Positions 22,850-35,100 of a stretch of 64,000 nucleotides of DNA are shown here, piece by piece; within the stretch, counting starts at the first letter, position 1, and each line of letters begins with the position of its first letter. The notes under the pieces were generated by a model that was not told where the DNA came from, searched no databases, and saw only the letters and a list, made by a program, of their open reading frames with translations. The translations under genes and the position numbers were made by a program. The stretch is from Ceratodon purpureus. Taxonomy: Eukaryota; Streptophyta; Bryopsida; Pseudoditrichales; Ditrichaceae. The stretch lies in assembly GCA_014871385.1 (NCBI GenBank), contig CM026426.1:37077918-37141917 (forward strand). Reading direction: 5' to 3'.

Positions 22850-25800
22850 ATATTAGTACATTTTATACTAATCAATACACACCGCACACTCCATTTCCCC
22901 TTCTAAACCTAAAACATAAGAAGAGTGCATACTCGGTCTAGAATTACGGAGTCTGAATTACGATAGAAAGAATAACGCATGATAGTAATATGCTAAAACC
23001 TAACCTCCGAAGGAAAAGATAAGGGGAGTACCTATAGAACAAACTTGTACGCGCTGTACAAATCGAAGTACCATTGTAGATAGATAATCCCACCTACCAC
23101 AGCCACAAAACAATATTATGTAGATGTAAACTATGCAACAAGATTGTGCTGCGCAAATCGACAGCTACAATGCCAAAGTATGCAAACCCAAAGAAGAGAA
23201 TACCAATTATACGATCTAAATCCAAAATTAAATGTCTTACTAACTCTACAAAAGCTACAACCCTAACTTTGGAAATTCAATCAAACGCAGCCCACAAAAA
23301 CTCTACGTAACCTGACCCCTCCATGTTAGCAATTTGCGCATTGCAGAATTTTAAATATCAAAACCAATGGAAGAGGACGCACATATGACGCACCTTAATC
23401 CGGCTCAACAGAATGCACTAGCTGAACTCGCCTCCCTTGCTTGCGTCGGCAGGGAACCAAACCTAACCAAGAACCAACTCCTCACCTACTCACTCCCCAC
23501 CAATCGCCTCCCTATCAACACCTCCATCTCTACCGAGGGTTGCTCCGCTTGAAAGAGCTCATTGCCGCACTCCCCCAACTACTTCTGTCTAAAGAAAGGA
23601 CGCACCTAACCGACCTTCGAGAGTAGGTACAAATCAATGTGACGATCCTCTCTCCTGGCGAGGCAGACGACGCTCTGCACTCGCGAGACTAGCGCGCAAA
23701 GGTATGAATACAAAACTCTGGTTCCCCCGACGAGGTGCGAGACGACTACCACCGGTAGTAACGAGTCAGATTGCATTCTGACCGGGTTGTGCCAGTTAAA
23801 CGAGTGCCACCGTTGGTCACCGGTTGCCCTCTTCAACAAACTCTCGGTCACTGGTTGCCTATGTATGCGATTTGACGGATTGCTTCACTTCTAACAGCCA
23901 GCTCCGGTTGGAAAGGGATTAATGCAAGGCAGTACTACATGGTTGGTGCACAACAGTCATCCCATTGACGATAAACAGTTTGGAATTGGATGAACTTGTA
24001 ATAAACCTTCCAAACACAATATGGAATTCACCAAACATTGTAAAAACACAATATGGAATGCACTTCAACATTGTAAAAATTGATCTTGAAGTAAATTGAA
24101 TCTCAAATTAGTCATTGCCAATATATTTAATTATAATGTAGTATACTGAAACATAGTGAAATATAGTTATTACAATATTTTTAGATAATGGAAATATATT
24201 GTGCTGAAATTGAGATGTACAATGTATAGTGGAGACATTTAGCTAAGATAATTCGTGAATAATATATATTTTGACCAAGAAGATTGAGAAGAAGATACTC
24301 TATAATAATTCAAAAACCCGCAGATTATTAGTGAATCATACTACAAGTAATGTAAAAAATATAATAGTACATACTTAATAAAAAAATGTAATAGGCTATT
24401 TAATAAATTAATAGTTGTAAATATCTAGTGAAATCTTTTTCCCTTCCGTAATTGTTCTTATTTATATTTGTGCATTCAAGTATACTCCTTTTCCAATGCT
24501 ATGGAACTTTTTATTTTTTATTTTTGTCCCAATTATTAATCAATTTATGAATTAATTTTAAAGTATGCATAGTAATTTTAGAAAGAAATATATTTATAAT
24601 AATTCAAATAATATTTACATATTTACATCATTACTTTATCAATCAATCAATCTTCATATATAGTGAAGAATAAATGATGAATTTAATATGAAGTTAGTTT
24701 ATCGCATAATATAGTTATAAATATATATATCCATATTTGATCCTTCTGTATGTGTTATTCTTCATGTTTGTACATTCAAATATATTCAATATTCAATACT
24801 ATTGGATTTAATTTTTTTATTTTTGTTCCAATTATTAATTGATTAATGAGTTGATTTTGAAGTATGCATAGTAATTTAAGAAAAAAACATACTCATAATG
24901 ATTCAAATACTATTGAGACATATTTAACATTAATTTTAATCAATCAGACTAGCTTCATATCTAAAGTGAAAATAAATGATAATTTAATATGTAGTTATTT
25001 CATTGCATAGTATAGTTGATATTTAACTTCCATAAAATAAAAGTAAATCACTAGTATTAGAATAGTTGATGTATTTTATTGTTGTGGAAGATTAAATTAT
25101 AAAGAATATACAACTGATTGTTATAGAAAAAATAATTGAAGTTAAAGATTGTTTTAAAGATAACAATTATAAATTCATAGTACTACTAATTTTCTATCCA
25201 AAGTAGCATCTTATCATCATTAATAATATGTGACATTATTTATCACAAGTACTATTGAAATTGAATTCTCCATTATAAATGAATTTATCTAGACATAATA
25301 TATAATCACATTCAAAATATTGTAAGATCATTACATGCTAGAGTTTTGAACGTGAATTTACATGATTTCTTCATTTTTACTACAAACTATGCTTTGATAA
25401 TTTAAAAAATAAAAACTCTTCCAAAGTTCTTTTCACCCCATTCGAGTTTAATCTGAACTTAATGTAAAATGGATATTTTTTACTTTTAAATTATATTGTA
25501 CACTAAATTCTAGAAGAAAACATTGTTAGATCTAGAATAAAACATTGTTAGAATCCGAACGCCATGACAACTAATATTCGCATAACAACCAGTATAACTT
25601 CTACAATATAGTTGGAATGTTTTCACAGATTTTGATAATGTTGATTTCAAGAATTATCAAGATTATCAAAATTTTGTGGACAATGTAAGGTACTTTTTGT
25701 ATCACAAGTGGTACTTCCTTGCAAGTCGAAGTAGACTTTGAGCCCATGGAAAACAAATCCAAATTTGGAGTTATGATGTGAGCTGGAAGTGGACGTTGGG

Positions 25801-26022
25801 AAATGTTTCAAGGGCCATACCACCACCTTATCAAACATTGTGGCACAAGAATTGGTTGATGTTGGTGGAAAGTTGATTAAATTAAATCTCAGTCATACAA
25901 TAATAGGTGGCGCCAATACTCAAAATTGACCCAACCGTGGAAAAATCAATAATCAACATAAAGATAATTCTGAATCTCCAAGAACGAACACACTCCCACC
26001 CAACTAAGTAAGTTCCCTGATG
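22850..26022. other. Long AT-rich spacer
   Basis: 22840-23100 has GTAC words and looks like upstream or leader sequence of RING-like copy 1. 23640-23900 is moderately GC-rich without a gene. 24000-25640 is extremely AT-rich with a diverged tandem duplication. No coding region is supported. Confidence 0.5.
24440..25020. repeat. Diverged tandem duplication, about 290 bp per unit, AT-rich
   Basis: Two adjacent units (about 24440-24722 and 24740-25020) share TCCCAATTATTAAT-type, AAGTATGCATAGTAATTT and ATAAATGATxAATTTAATAT blocks in the same order. They are clearly diverged, so old. Confidence 0.6.
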
Positions 26023-28584
26023 CTATTTGTTACTGGAACCTCTCCTACGTTTCTTTCCTGATTCAACTACCTCCTTTGCTGCTTCCTCTGCAGCAATCTC
26101 ACTTCTTGTCTTGCGCTTTGATGCCGTAGTTTCCATCTCTTTATCAAGAGAAGGGAGTGGTGGTGGCTAAGGCACCTTGATTACCACTCGAGTCACGCCT
26201 TGTCTCTTTGATCTATTATCGTCTAACCCAGAAGTTTGGCCATCATTCCTCAACTCTTTCTGAAGCTCTAGCTTGGCAACTTCCTCTCTCAACTCCTTAA
26301 GACGCTCAAGTTTCGCAGCCTCCTGTCATAATTTCTGGAGCCTCTCAAATTCTGCAGCTTCTTCTCTCAATTTCTTAATACGCTCCTCTAACTCTGTTTC
26401 TACTCCTGTCTTGCAAGCGGCCCCCAGAGAGCCCCCTCCAATAACCTCCGTGACGCGACTGTCTGTGTCATTGGCTACAAGCTGAGGCTTTGTTATCATG
26501 GCCGTATAATCGCCTCCATCACCATTGCCATTTGCCAACGGTTGTGTGCACAGCAAAGGCCCCGTTCTCTCTGGGGTGTTGACCTCATCTATGCACGGAA
26601 GACTAGGTTGCGAGATTACCCCTAGTAGATGTTTTGGAGACTCTGGCCGACGTTGTTCGCTCCCTCTTGCACTGTTTTTGCCCAAACTCTGTACCCCCAT
26701 GCTTTCAGTCAAATTTATAGCCTCTGTACCACCAAAACTTTGAGTCCATGTGCACGCGGTGGATTGTTCAAATTGCTCTTGATACACCTTGTCCGGATCT
26801 GCAGAAAGGAGATAAAGGTGTGTTAGGTTATAAATCAATAGATGGAGGATACGGTACTGGTACTGGAAGCAGATGACCCAATGTCTATACCCTAATGTCG
26901 GCAAGCCTAGATTTAATGTAAGGACTTAGGAATAACACCGGTGATTGTTTCGTACTTGTTCTACCGCAAAAGTACTTAACACCGGAAATAATGTACCAAT
27001 TGGTACAATGCGTACTAGATAGTGTACCTTAATTATTCAATCCTACTGAACTCCAAGTAACAAGCTCACCGATATTAGGATGAGACTCGTGGGCAGTAGA
27101 TGTCAACGTTGCTAGGATCATCTCTCGATGCTTTTCTAAATCCAAAGATTGAACAAGCTTCTGAAGAGGTTAATGTAGCTGGCCGAATCCCAAACTACGA
27201 AACCAATTCGGATGCACTGTTGATCCGCTACTTGGATCGGCACATATGCTAGCCACTCTGAACCAAACCTCGGCGCATCAGGGGTGGTAAAGGTGCTTGC
27301 ACGTGCATACTATGATATCGTTGAGAGGAAAATGGTTTAAGCAAAGAGCACAAGGCATCAAAGCAATAGGATCAGATAGTGACACTATTTCGGCGTCAAA
27401 CATGGAGCACAAAGGTCTCGGTCTCATCAATACTCCAACTTCTCCTCTCTTCATGTGCGACAGTTGGAACGACAAGGCATCAAATTGCCTCCTTAAACAA
27501 GTTTGCCTAATTTGAAGCTTCTCATACATGAGGTTGCACTCCTCCAACTCCGATGTAGCAGCTTCAAAATCAACTGTGGCATCTCTTACCATTTCATGGT
27601 AAGCCTCTTCCTTCTTAGAGGAGGCCTCCACACCATCCACATCCTTGGGCTTATCACATACCTTTTGCAATTTTGCAACCTTGGCCTAAATCTTACGCAA
27701 CACCCCCTTCTCTTGAGCAATTTTAGAAGCCAACTCTACTCTCTCTTTCCCTGCGCCAACGTAGTCTTTATTCATAGCATGAATCTGCAATCCCACCAAC
27801 TTCAACATCTGCATCATGTCGTTGATGTCTTTCTCCCTCTCTAGTCCATTAGGAATCTTCTCCTCCACTTCTTCTTTCAACTTAGAACTCCTTAGAAGTC
27901 CTGGTGATGATCCAGCAGTAGGGTCATGGAAGAGAACATCTATCCCTTCCATCTTGTACAATTCCACCTCATCAGCACCAGTGAGCTCGGCTAGGCCCGT
28001 GAGACACAATTTAACATTTTTGAGCCATTTGCTCCGCTGGTTCTTGTTGGAGGTCCCTGCAAACTCCGACCAGCTCACAGGCTTCTTCTTGTGCTTCTCC
28101 ATGATTATACCTCTCGCAAACTGCTTTGCTATCACCTTGGACTTGGGGAGGTCTCGCAGGTACACAATCGAGGAAATTTCTGCTATGCAGGCTAAGACTT
28201 CGACATCCTTGCATTCTCCATAATGATACCCAAATCTCCCCTTTCTCCCCTTCGCTGGCCCAAAAACGTCACTCACATCTTTGTCATGCAGGTCATGTGG
28301 AGGTCGGAGCTTGTGCGGGTTTAACCTCTGCTCGGCAAGTCGTACTTGCTCTCGAACTCCTCTGCAGTGACAACACGGGGTGGAGGATGCGTCTTAAGAG
28401 ATGCCAACTTATCAAGCTGCTTGGACAAAGGGGTCTTCTTCACCTTCCCGTCAACGGCGCCTTCAGTCCGTGGACTAGCAGGGAGATCAACGTCATCACC
28501 ATCTTTGTAGTCGTCAATGGCCGGCTCGTCTTCCCTAGAGAAGACCCTGCTCCGAACCATCCAATCTTCGCCATTGTAATCCAT
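26023..28584 (-). pseudogene. Coiled-coil/RING-like protein, copy 2 of 3 (broken)
   Basis: ATG at 28584 (MDYNGEDWMVRSRVF). It holds the same blocks as copy 1 in the same order: EFESKYDL, FGPAKGRKGRFGYHY, QFARGIIMEKHKKKPVSW, a coiled coil, then CALC and CTCKHLYHP. Damage includes a frame change near 28300, a TAG at 27686-27688, and a TGA where copy 1 has Trp in HPWC (near 27277). Downstream exons (26904 to 26023) give a coiled coil (ELEERIKKLREEAAEFERL) and a basic end (GKKRRRGSSNK) that could be a nuclear signal. The introns around 26900-27030 carry GTAC words. The gypsy element sits just upstream of its start. Confidence 0.55.
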
Positions 28585-28737
28585 GTAAACCTAGGAACTG
28601 CAAGACAGAAAATGTTTCGGAAATTAGGAGGTGATACATTGTAGGATCAGAAAATACTTATAACGTAGAAAAGAGATGTGCTAGAAGCAGGAGAGTTGTG
28701 CTAGAAGCAGTGAATGAGGTACTTCAATCTGTACACT

Positions 28738-29404
28738 TGTTAGCCGGGGTGGTCCTATGGAGGCAATGATCAGGGGAGAGTCTAAGTGTACTCAGGTTGA
28801 GTTTGGGGCAAGTGGGTTGATATGTGAGAACCGGCAGGGCACGGGAATACCCGGATTGTCTTACCGGATATCAGGGGAGCCGGACTTCCAACTGTTAGGG
28901 TTAGTCCAGCGAGGAGACGAGGGGTCCTTGGTCCCCTGAGGTCCTCGGTGCTAGAGACGGTGTAGGAAGTCCTTGGTGTTTCAGGATTCAGCGAGGTCAG
29001 CGTATCGAGAGGAGGCACTTCATCGTTCAGGGAAAGAGTAAGAGTTGAATGCGAGAAAGGGGCGGAAGAGAAGGCAGCGAAGGAAGGATACAAGAGAAAG
29101 CAAGAGCAGCAAGCAGGTGATTCAGAACACAGTAGATTTTTATCAAGGCATAGTCTTTTCTATTAGAGGTCGTCCAAAGAAACAGAGTTTCAGGAGTACA
29201 AAATAGACTCTTGCTCACGGCCGTGGCCTGGAGAGAGTCAGAAACCTAGCTCCTAGTTCAGGGTCGGATTCGGAGAGAGCTTTGGCGACTAAAACCTAGA
29301 CTTTTATACTATGGTTGCCGTCCCTGGAGACCGTAGAGACTGGGAGTCGTGGCCCGCTGATGCCGACCTCGACTTCAGCTTGGGCCGCCACTTGTGTGGT
29401 AACA
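28738..29404 (-). repeat. 3' LTR (in element orientation) of the gypsy element
   Basis: 667 bp, matching 37275-37940 end to end with few substitutions and starting directly after the ACACT duplication. It presumably contains promoter and polyadenylation signals, as in the family. Confidence 0.93.
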
Positions 29405-29436
29405 TTTTGCCATCTTTGTGAGATTGCAATCTGTCC

Positions 29437-30195
29437 CTAGATTGCCGGTGGTCTCCAAGCCTTGGATCTGCGATGCGCGGGTCTCCTGTCGGGGCGTGTT
29501 GTTTCTGGAGGAAGCTGTGCCTGGTGCCGAGGAGGAGCTTGACCCCCGTACAGGTTAGCTATAGCTGCAGCCACACCTCTATGAATTAGATTGTGCTTCG
29601 CTCGGGAAGTCACGGAGTGTTGATACACATCGAACACAGTTTTTCCTAAAACCTTGTTGCAAGTCGGGCATTGTACGTGGTCAGCTTCGGGGTCTGTATA
29701 TCGAGATGCTAAGTCGGAATTCTCTTGGAAATATTTGGTGACTTGAGCTACTGCTGTGGCTAACTCTCCGTCAACCTCGCTATTATCGCTAGCCTGCTCC
29801 TCTAGGTCATATTCCTCTTCTATGCGTTTCAATGCATCCTTGTGGAATTTAATGGACTGAGGTCGGGAATTTACCGGGTTTGAGTGCGGGGTGGGCTGTC
29901 CCAAGGGGGATGCGTGGAGGCGTGGTGATATCTGGGACGTCTCTTCGATGTCCGTGAGGTGCTCGGGGATGTCCACATGCTCGGAAGGATCGTGGAGGAC
30001 TGCTGCTGGCGTTGCGTGGTGTGGTGCTCCTGATCCCTGCCCTAACTCTGATGATGGTGGCAATTCCCTTCGCGGCGGTGATTGATATACTCCCTTGCCC
30101 TTGTCCGTATTGGTTGCTGGTATAGGATCTTCGTAACGCTCCGGCTCCATGGCTTCCCAATCGTTGTCCGAGTGCTCCAATTCGAGGGCAGCCAT
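29437..30195 (-). CDS. Extra 3' frame 2 of the gypsy element, XS-like zinc finger
   Basis: 252 residues from ATG at 30195, open throughout. The N-terminus is acidic and Pro-rich. Near residues 170-215 it has CPTCNKVLGKTVFDVYQH followed by further His residues. This Cys-x2-Cys...His...His layout recalls the XS zinc finger found next to XS domains in SGS3-type RNA-silencing proteins. The resemblance is by eye and could be convergence. It lies after integrase and before the LTR, a place where some plant gypsy lineages carry added frames. Confidence 0.5.
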   Translation of the reverse strand: MAALELEHSDNDWEAMEPERYEDPIPATNTDKGKGVYQSPPRRELPPSSELGQGSGAPHHATPAAVLHDPSEHVDIPEHLTDIEETSQISPRLHASPLGQPTPHSNPVNSRPQSIKFHKDALKRIEEEYDLEEQASDNSEVDGELATAVAQVTKYFQENSDLASRYTDPEADHVQCPTCNKVLGKTVFDVYQHSVTSRAKHNLIHRGVAAAIANLYGGQAPPRHQAQLPPETTRPDRRPAHRRSKAWRPPAI

Positions 30196-30258
30196 GGCGT
30201 CGTCGATGCAGGCGTTGATGAAATCGGTAGGAGGATTTACTTCTGTAGGTGGCTGAGC

Positions 30259-32196
30259 TCATAAGATCCGATATGCAATGGAAGCTATGGCGTGGGTGGC
30301 GGTGTGCGTCCAACCAACCTTGTTGACTTCGAAGTTCTCGCGAGCTTGATCAATTGCCAGCTGCTCTAAGCGCAATTTTTTATGCTCCGCCTTTGTTGGT
30401 TGTTTCATGGTTGGGGCCTGCTCCGTGGTCAACGCCTTACACCGTGCCAAGTACTCCTTGTTGAGCTGCTCCAATCGCTGCGCCTTCTCTTCTGCGTATG
30501 TCTTCTCTCTGGCTAGTAAATCCATCTGTTCCTGCGTGTTTCCCACCTCTAGTTCCAGGTTGGCAACGCGATTTGGGAGATTGGTGAGTGTGGCTTGGGC
30601 TTCCTCCAATTGCTGGCGATACTCTGCCTTTGTGGACTCCAAGACCCTGTCAGCTTGTGCTTGGGCGTTTTGGAGCGCCTGAGCCGTCTTCTTCCTGGTG
30701 CGTTCCTCTTGGTCCTTGTGTGCCGTGTTTAGCTTCTCTTTCTCTTGCTTTGTTGTATGTGTGAACTGTATTAGTTCGTCCACGATGGCTGCTAATGCTT
30801 TGGTGCAAGGTCCCCATGCTGTCTCCTGTGTCACGGCCCCCTCAGGTTCCTGCTCCGCAACGCGTGGGCGCTTGTGGATGTGGCTGGGTGCTGCGAGTTC
30901 AAGGGCAGGGACGGCGGGAGCTGCCATCTCCCGCTGGATGTCCAAGAATGTGCCCAGAGCAGGTGCGCGATTCTGTCGTCGATGGTAGAAAAGATAATGC
31001 TGGATGTAGGCCGTGAGGAATAGACCAATCGGACTCTCGTAATCCTGCGCTCGGCGGTGTCCACGCAGCTGAACTTTGAAGTTCTCGTCCACGAGAAGCC
31101 CCCAATTAATCTTCTCCCCAATGTCCGCCATGAACAGCAGCGTGAGTTGGTCCGCGGTAATCACGTTGCAATTGTTTTTGAAGAACACTTGGCTCAGGAT
31201 GCCCCGGACCCGTGAGAACCAATGTTCCGGGAGGACCTTGCCCAAAACAAAGACGTCATAGCAATTATCAGCTCGGAGAGGAGTGTTGTGTACCAGAGTT
31301 GGGAGGTCAGGCCGCGGATGCAGACACGCGGGGCTCCATTCGGTGACGCCCGTGCCGTCCCAGCCGAAGAACGCATGGAGGTAACGACTGGAGTACTGCA
31401 CGAGGATGCCATCGACATAGCCGGAAGGGTAAGGCTCGTCCTCACTTCGCTCCATCATGGGCTGCACAAACTCTCGACATAGTGCCAAATCTGTTTTCCG
31501 TGCCATAAGTGTCCAATACTTTACTAACCCGGTCTTCGTGGTCCAGACCATGTCGGCCCGGCGCTTCCAGTCGAGGATCTGTTGTGGGACGGAGTATGGA
31601 GGAGCGGGTTTGCGCGGCTTCGGAGCCATGGCGTCCTTGGTGAGCAACAAGCGCGAGAGCGGAAGGCAGAGAGAGGAGAATGGTGATGGTGTGGAGCAGA
31701 ATGAGCACTGGGCTTGGTCCTTGGAGAAGAAGGCCTGAGCAGTGGGCTTTGATGGGAGCTGAGGTGATGGACTGGGCAGAGAGGCGGCCTGGATGTGACG
31801 GGGTGCCTTGGAGGATGGCTGGAGGGGAGACATTGGCGGCTGTAGCCGACCACGATGTGATGGGAGGGCTGGCGAGGATGGTGGCGGCGGCATCCGAGCA
31901 AGGCGGCGCGAGATGTGAGGTGATGCAGTCTTGTCACCATGATAACTTTGAGATTTTTGAATTTTCCTAGTGTGAAGGGGGAATTGGAAAACTTGGATGA
32001 GATTCACACTTACTTCAGGGCAGTTGGTCTGGGTGTCTGTGGCAGATGGGACGTCTGGTTCGCCATGGTTGCTGGGCGTGGTGTCCATGGTGTTCGTATG
32101 GTGGGGCGGATCAGAGTCTTCACCATCTTGGATGTCCTCAGTGTCCAATGTTTTATTGATCTCACCCATACTCATTGTTGGTGCTGGTTGCTCCAT
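30259..32196 (-). CDS. Extra 3' frame 1 of the gypsy element, plant-transposon protein domain plus coiled coil
   Basis: 645 residues from ATG at 32196, open throughout. A Pro/Ser-rich N-terminus is followed by a globular block (residues ~230-420; YVDGILVQYSSRYLHAFFGW, DVFVLGKVLPEHWFSRV). The block resembles the 'putative plant transposon protein' region common in extra frames of plant gypsy elements. A long coiled coil rich in Gln, Glu, Lys and Ala fills the C-terminal third. The role is unknown. It is better preserved than gag-pol in the same copy. Confidence 0.6.
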   Translation of the reverse strand: MEQPAPTMSMGEINKTLDTEDIQDGEDSDPPHHTNTMDTTPSNHGEPDVPSATDTQTNCPEVSVNLIQVFQFPLHTRKIQKSQSYHGDKTASPHISRRLARMPPPPSSPALPSHRGRLQPPMSPLQPSSKAPRHIQAASLPSPSPQLPSKPTAQAFFSKDQAQCSFCSTPSPFSSLCLPLSRLLLTKDAMAPKPRKPAPPYSVPQQILDWKRRADMVWTTKTGLVKYWTLMARKTDLALCREFVQPMMERSEDEPYPSGYVDGILVQYSSRYLHAFFGWDGTGVTEWSPACLHPRPDLPTLVHNTPLRADNCYDVFVLGKVLPEHWFSRVRGILSQVFFKNNCNVITADQLTLLFMADIGEKINWGLLVDENFKVQLRGHRRAQDYESPIGLFLTAYIQHYLFYHRRQNRAPALGTFLDIQREMAAPAVPALELAAPSHIHKRPRVAEQEPEGAVTQETAWGPCTKALAAIVDELIQFTHTTKQEKEKLNTAHKDQEERTRKKTAQALQNAQAQADRVLESTKAEYRQQLEEAQATLTNLPNRVANLELEVGNTQEQMDLLAREKTYAEEKAQRLEQLNKEYLARCKALTTEQAPTMKQPTKAEHKKLRLEQLAIDQARENFEVNKVGWTHTATHAIASIAYRIL

Positions 32197-35100
32197 TGGA
32201 GTATGGTAGTGTTTCAGCTTTGTGGCGCTGACAATGGTAGCCTAGGGATCGAAATTCTCGTTGTGTATAAGAAGTACAGTATTATTCGGGAGCACCAACT
32301 GTACACGGTAAGGGCCGTGCCATATGATTTCAAATTTTGTTTTGCACTGTTTTGGGTCTCGGGGGCACCATAGGACATAATCTCTTTTCTGGAACAGTCG
32401 AGGAGGTTTGGACGCCTGGAAATGTTGGGCACTCAGCTGTTGTTTTTTGGTGATGTTTTGCAGAGCTAATTCTCGTAGCTCCTCCAAGTGATGAATGTCT
32501 TGTAATCTGGCGGCCAGGACCCTGTGCGGTGTATAATCTCGACGTGATATCGTTTGAAACGTGGGGGCGATATATTCGGTGGGGAATAAGGGTTGGGTAC
32601 CATATACTAACTCAAATGGGCTTGCCTTGGTGGCAGTCTTGGTCGCCACTCTGTAAGCCCATAGGGCAGCGGGGAGGTATGTATCCCAATCCATTTTGTT
32701 GGCTTGAATAAATCGCTGCATCATGTTGATCAGCATCTTGTTGACTCAGCCTGCCCATTCCCTTGGGGATAGTATACGGTACTCGTGCGATGTTTTATGA
32801 CATGGTTGTCCATAAGTTCGTCAATGACGGCATTGACGAAATGGCTACCCTGATCAGACATGATCTCCAAGGGATAGCCAAACCGAGTGATGATGTGCTC
32901 ATATATGAAGCTAGCTGTTACCATGGCGGTGTTAGTGCGTAGAGGCTTGGCTTCTACCCATTTAGTGGTGTAATCCGTGGCAGCTAAAATGTACCGGAAG
33001 CCGTGCTTGGTAACAGGCTTGATGGGACCTATGAAATCTAACCCCCAGCGTAAAAACGGACCTAAGGGTGGGATCGATTTTAAAGGTACTTTTGCTTGAT
33101 ACTGGAAATTGGTCGTCGATACTTGGCATGCATGAAATTTTTTGATATATTGATGAACATCCCGATACAATGTAGGCCACCAGTATTTAGCCATTAAGAT
33201 CTTTTTGATGGTCGTATCCGGCCCTTGGTGACCTCCGGCTCGGCCATCGTATAGATGAGCCATGATCTCATCCTGCCGATCTTTGGTGACGCAGATGCGG
33301 GTTTCACCATCCGGACCTTTTCGGTAGAGGTGTCCTCGTACCACGGTGTATGGCAGGGTGCTTCGGACGAAACTGATTTTCCTGGTGCCAATGACGTCCG
33401 TAGGTAACGTGCCCGTGGTTAGGTTTTGGATGTACGGATGTCTCCAATCCCTGGTGTCCTCGCTGGTGAGTGCTGCTGACTGTATATATGGGTCATTGAA
33501 GGAGTCGTCTATGCCGTCCTGGGTAGCTGTGGTGTCCCTGGAAAGGTAATCCGCGACAATGTGTCTTCGACCAGGTACGTAAACTACCTCAAAGTCATAT
33601 TCGAGTAAAATCATAATCCATCGTGCTACTCGTCCCGTGACTAAGGGCTGATTGACTAAATATGATAAGCTGTGATGATCGACAATGAACCGAAACCTAT
33701 TGCCTAGACGATAGTGTCTGAATTTTTTCACTGCGGAAATCATTGCGAGGGCTCTCGTTCGGTTGTTGAGTAATTTCTTTCTGCCTGATTTAACAACCGG
33801 CTAGCATAAGCAACAGGTTGATCATGTTTTCCGTTGATTCGTTGTGCCAGCATTACGCCGACCGCGATGTTCGAGGCATCTGTGTGAACATGAAACGGCT
33901 TAGTCCAGTCAGGTGCGATCAGAATTGGCGCATTGGAGTAGGCTTTTTTAATCTTGTCGAGGGCTTCTTGGGCGGCAGGGGTCCAGTCCTGCGGGTAAGA
34001 GTAACGAGCATGGTTAAGGGCTGTGATTGGTGCCGTAATATGTGCTAACTTCTCAATGTAGATCCTGTTGAACTGAGACAAACCAAGAAGTCGTTGGACG
34101 CCCTTTTGGTTAACCGGAGGCGTCATGTTGAGTATGTCCTGTATTTTTTCGGGATCCGGTAGTTTCCCATATTTACACACAATATACCCCAAAATTATGC
34201 CGGCAAAAAATAAAAACATACATTTGTCAGCATTTAAGCTAACACCGTTGGCCCTGCAGGCATCGAAAATTTGTCGTAGGTGTGAGACATGATCTTGTTG
34301 GGAGCCGTAGACAGTGCCGTCGTCTAAGTATATGCGAAAAATCCTTTTTAGGTATGGTCGAAAGATTAGCTCCATAACCCGCTGAAAAGTCATGGGGGCA
34401 TTCTAGGCGCCAAAGGGCATCCTTTCGAACTGATAGGGACCCCATTCCGTAGAGAAGGCCGTTTTATTTTTGTCTTGGTCGGCCATGGCGACCTAGTAGT
34501 ATCCCGAGAAGCAATCTAGGAACGAATACATTTCATGTCCTGCTACCTCGTCGATTATTTCCTCCATGTATGGCAATGGGTAGTGGTCTTTCCTCGTGGC
34601 GGCGTTGAGTTTTCTAAAATCGACGCATATCCGTAGGGTGCCGTTTTTCTTCGGAATGATGACCATCGGTGACAGCCAGGGGGCAGAATCAACCGGAAAA
34701 ATAAATTTGGCTTTTAGCAACTTATCTAACTCGGCTTTTACTCGAGTGGCATAATTTGGATTCATGCGATAACGCCGTTGTTGTACAGGATGTGCATCCG
34801 GTACTAAGTCTATAGTGTGTTCTGCGAGTGTTCGAGGGATCCCCTTTAAGTCTTCGTGTCCCCACGCAAAGATGTCGTGGTACTCATGGAAAAGCTCAAT
34901 GGCGGCCTTCTTGATGTCTGCTGGTGCCTCTGCATTTATCTTGATGAACTTGGGGTCCGCGGTTGTCCCTAAATTGACCAGCTCTACCTTATCCTTGGCT
35001 CCATGTGACCATCCATTTACTGTCTGATCCTTTAATGTTTGGACAGCGGGTGGCGCATTGATCGTGACTGTTTCCTTGATCTCTTGTGTAAAAGTGAGTA

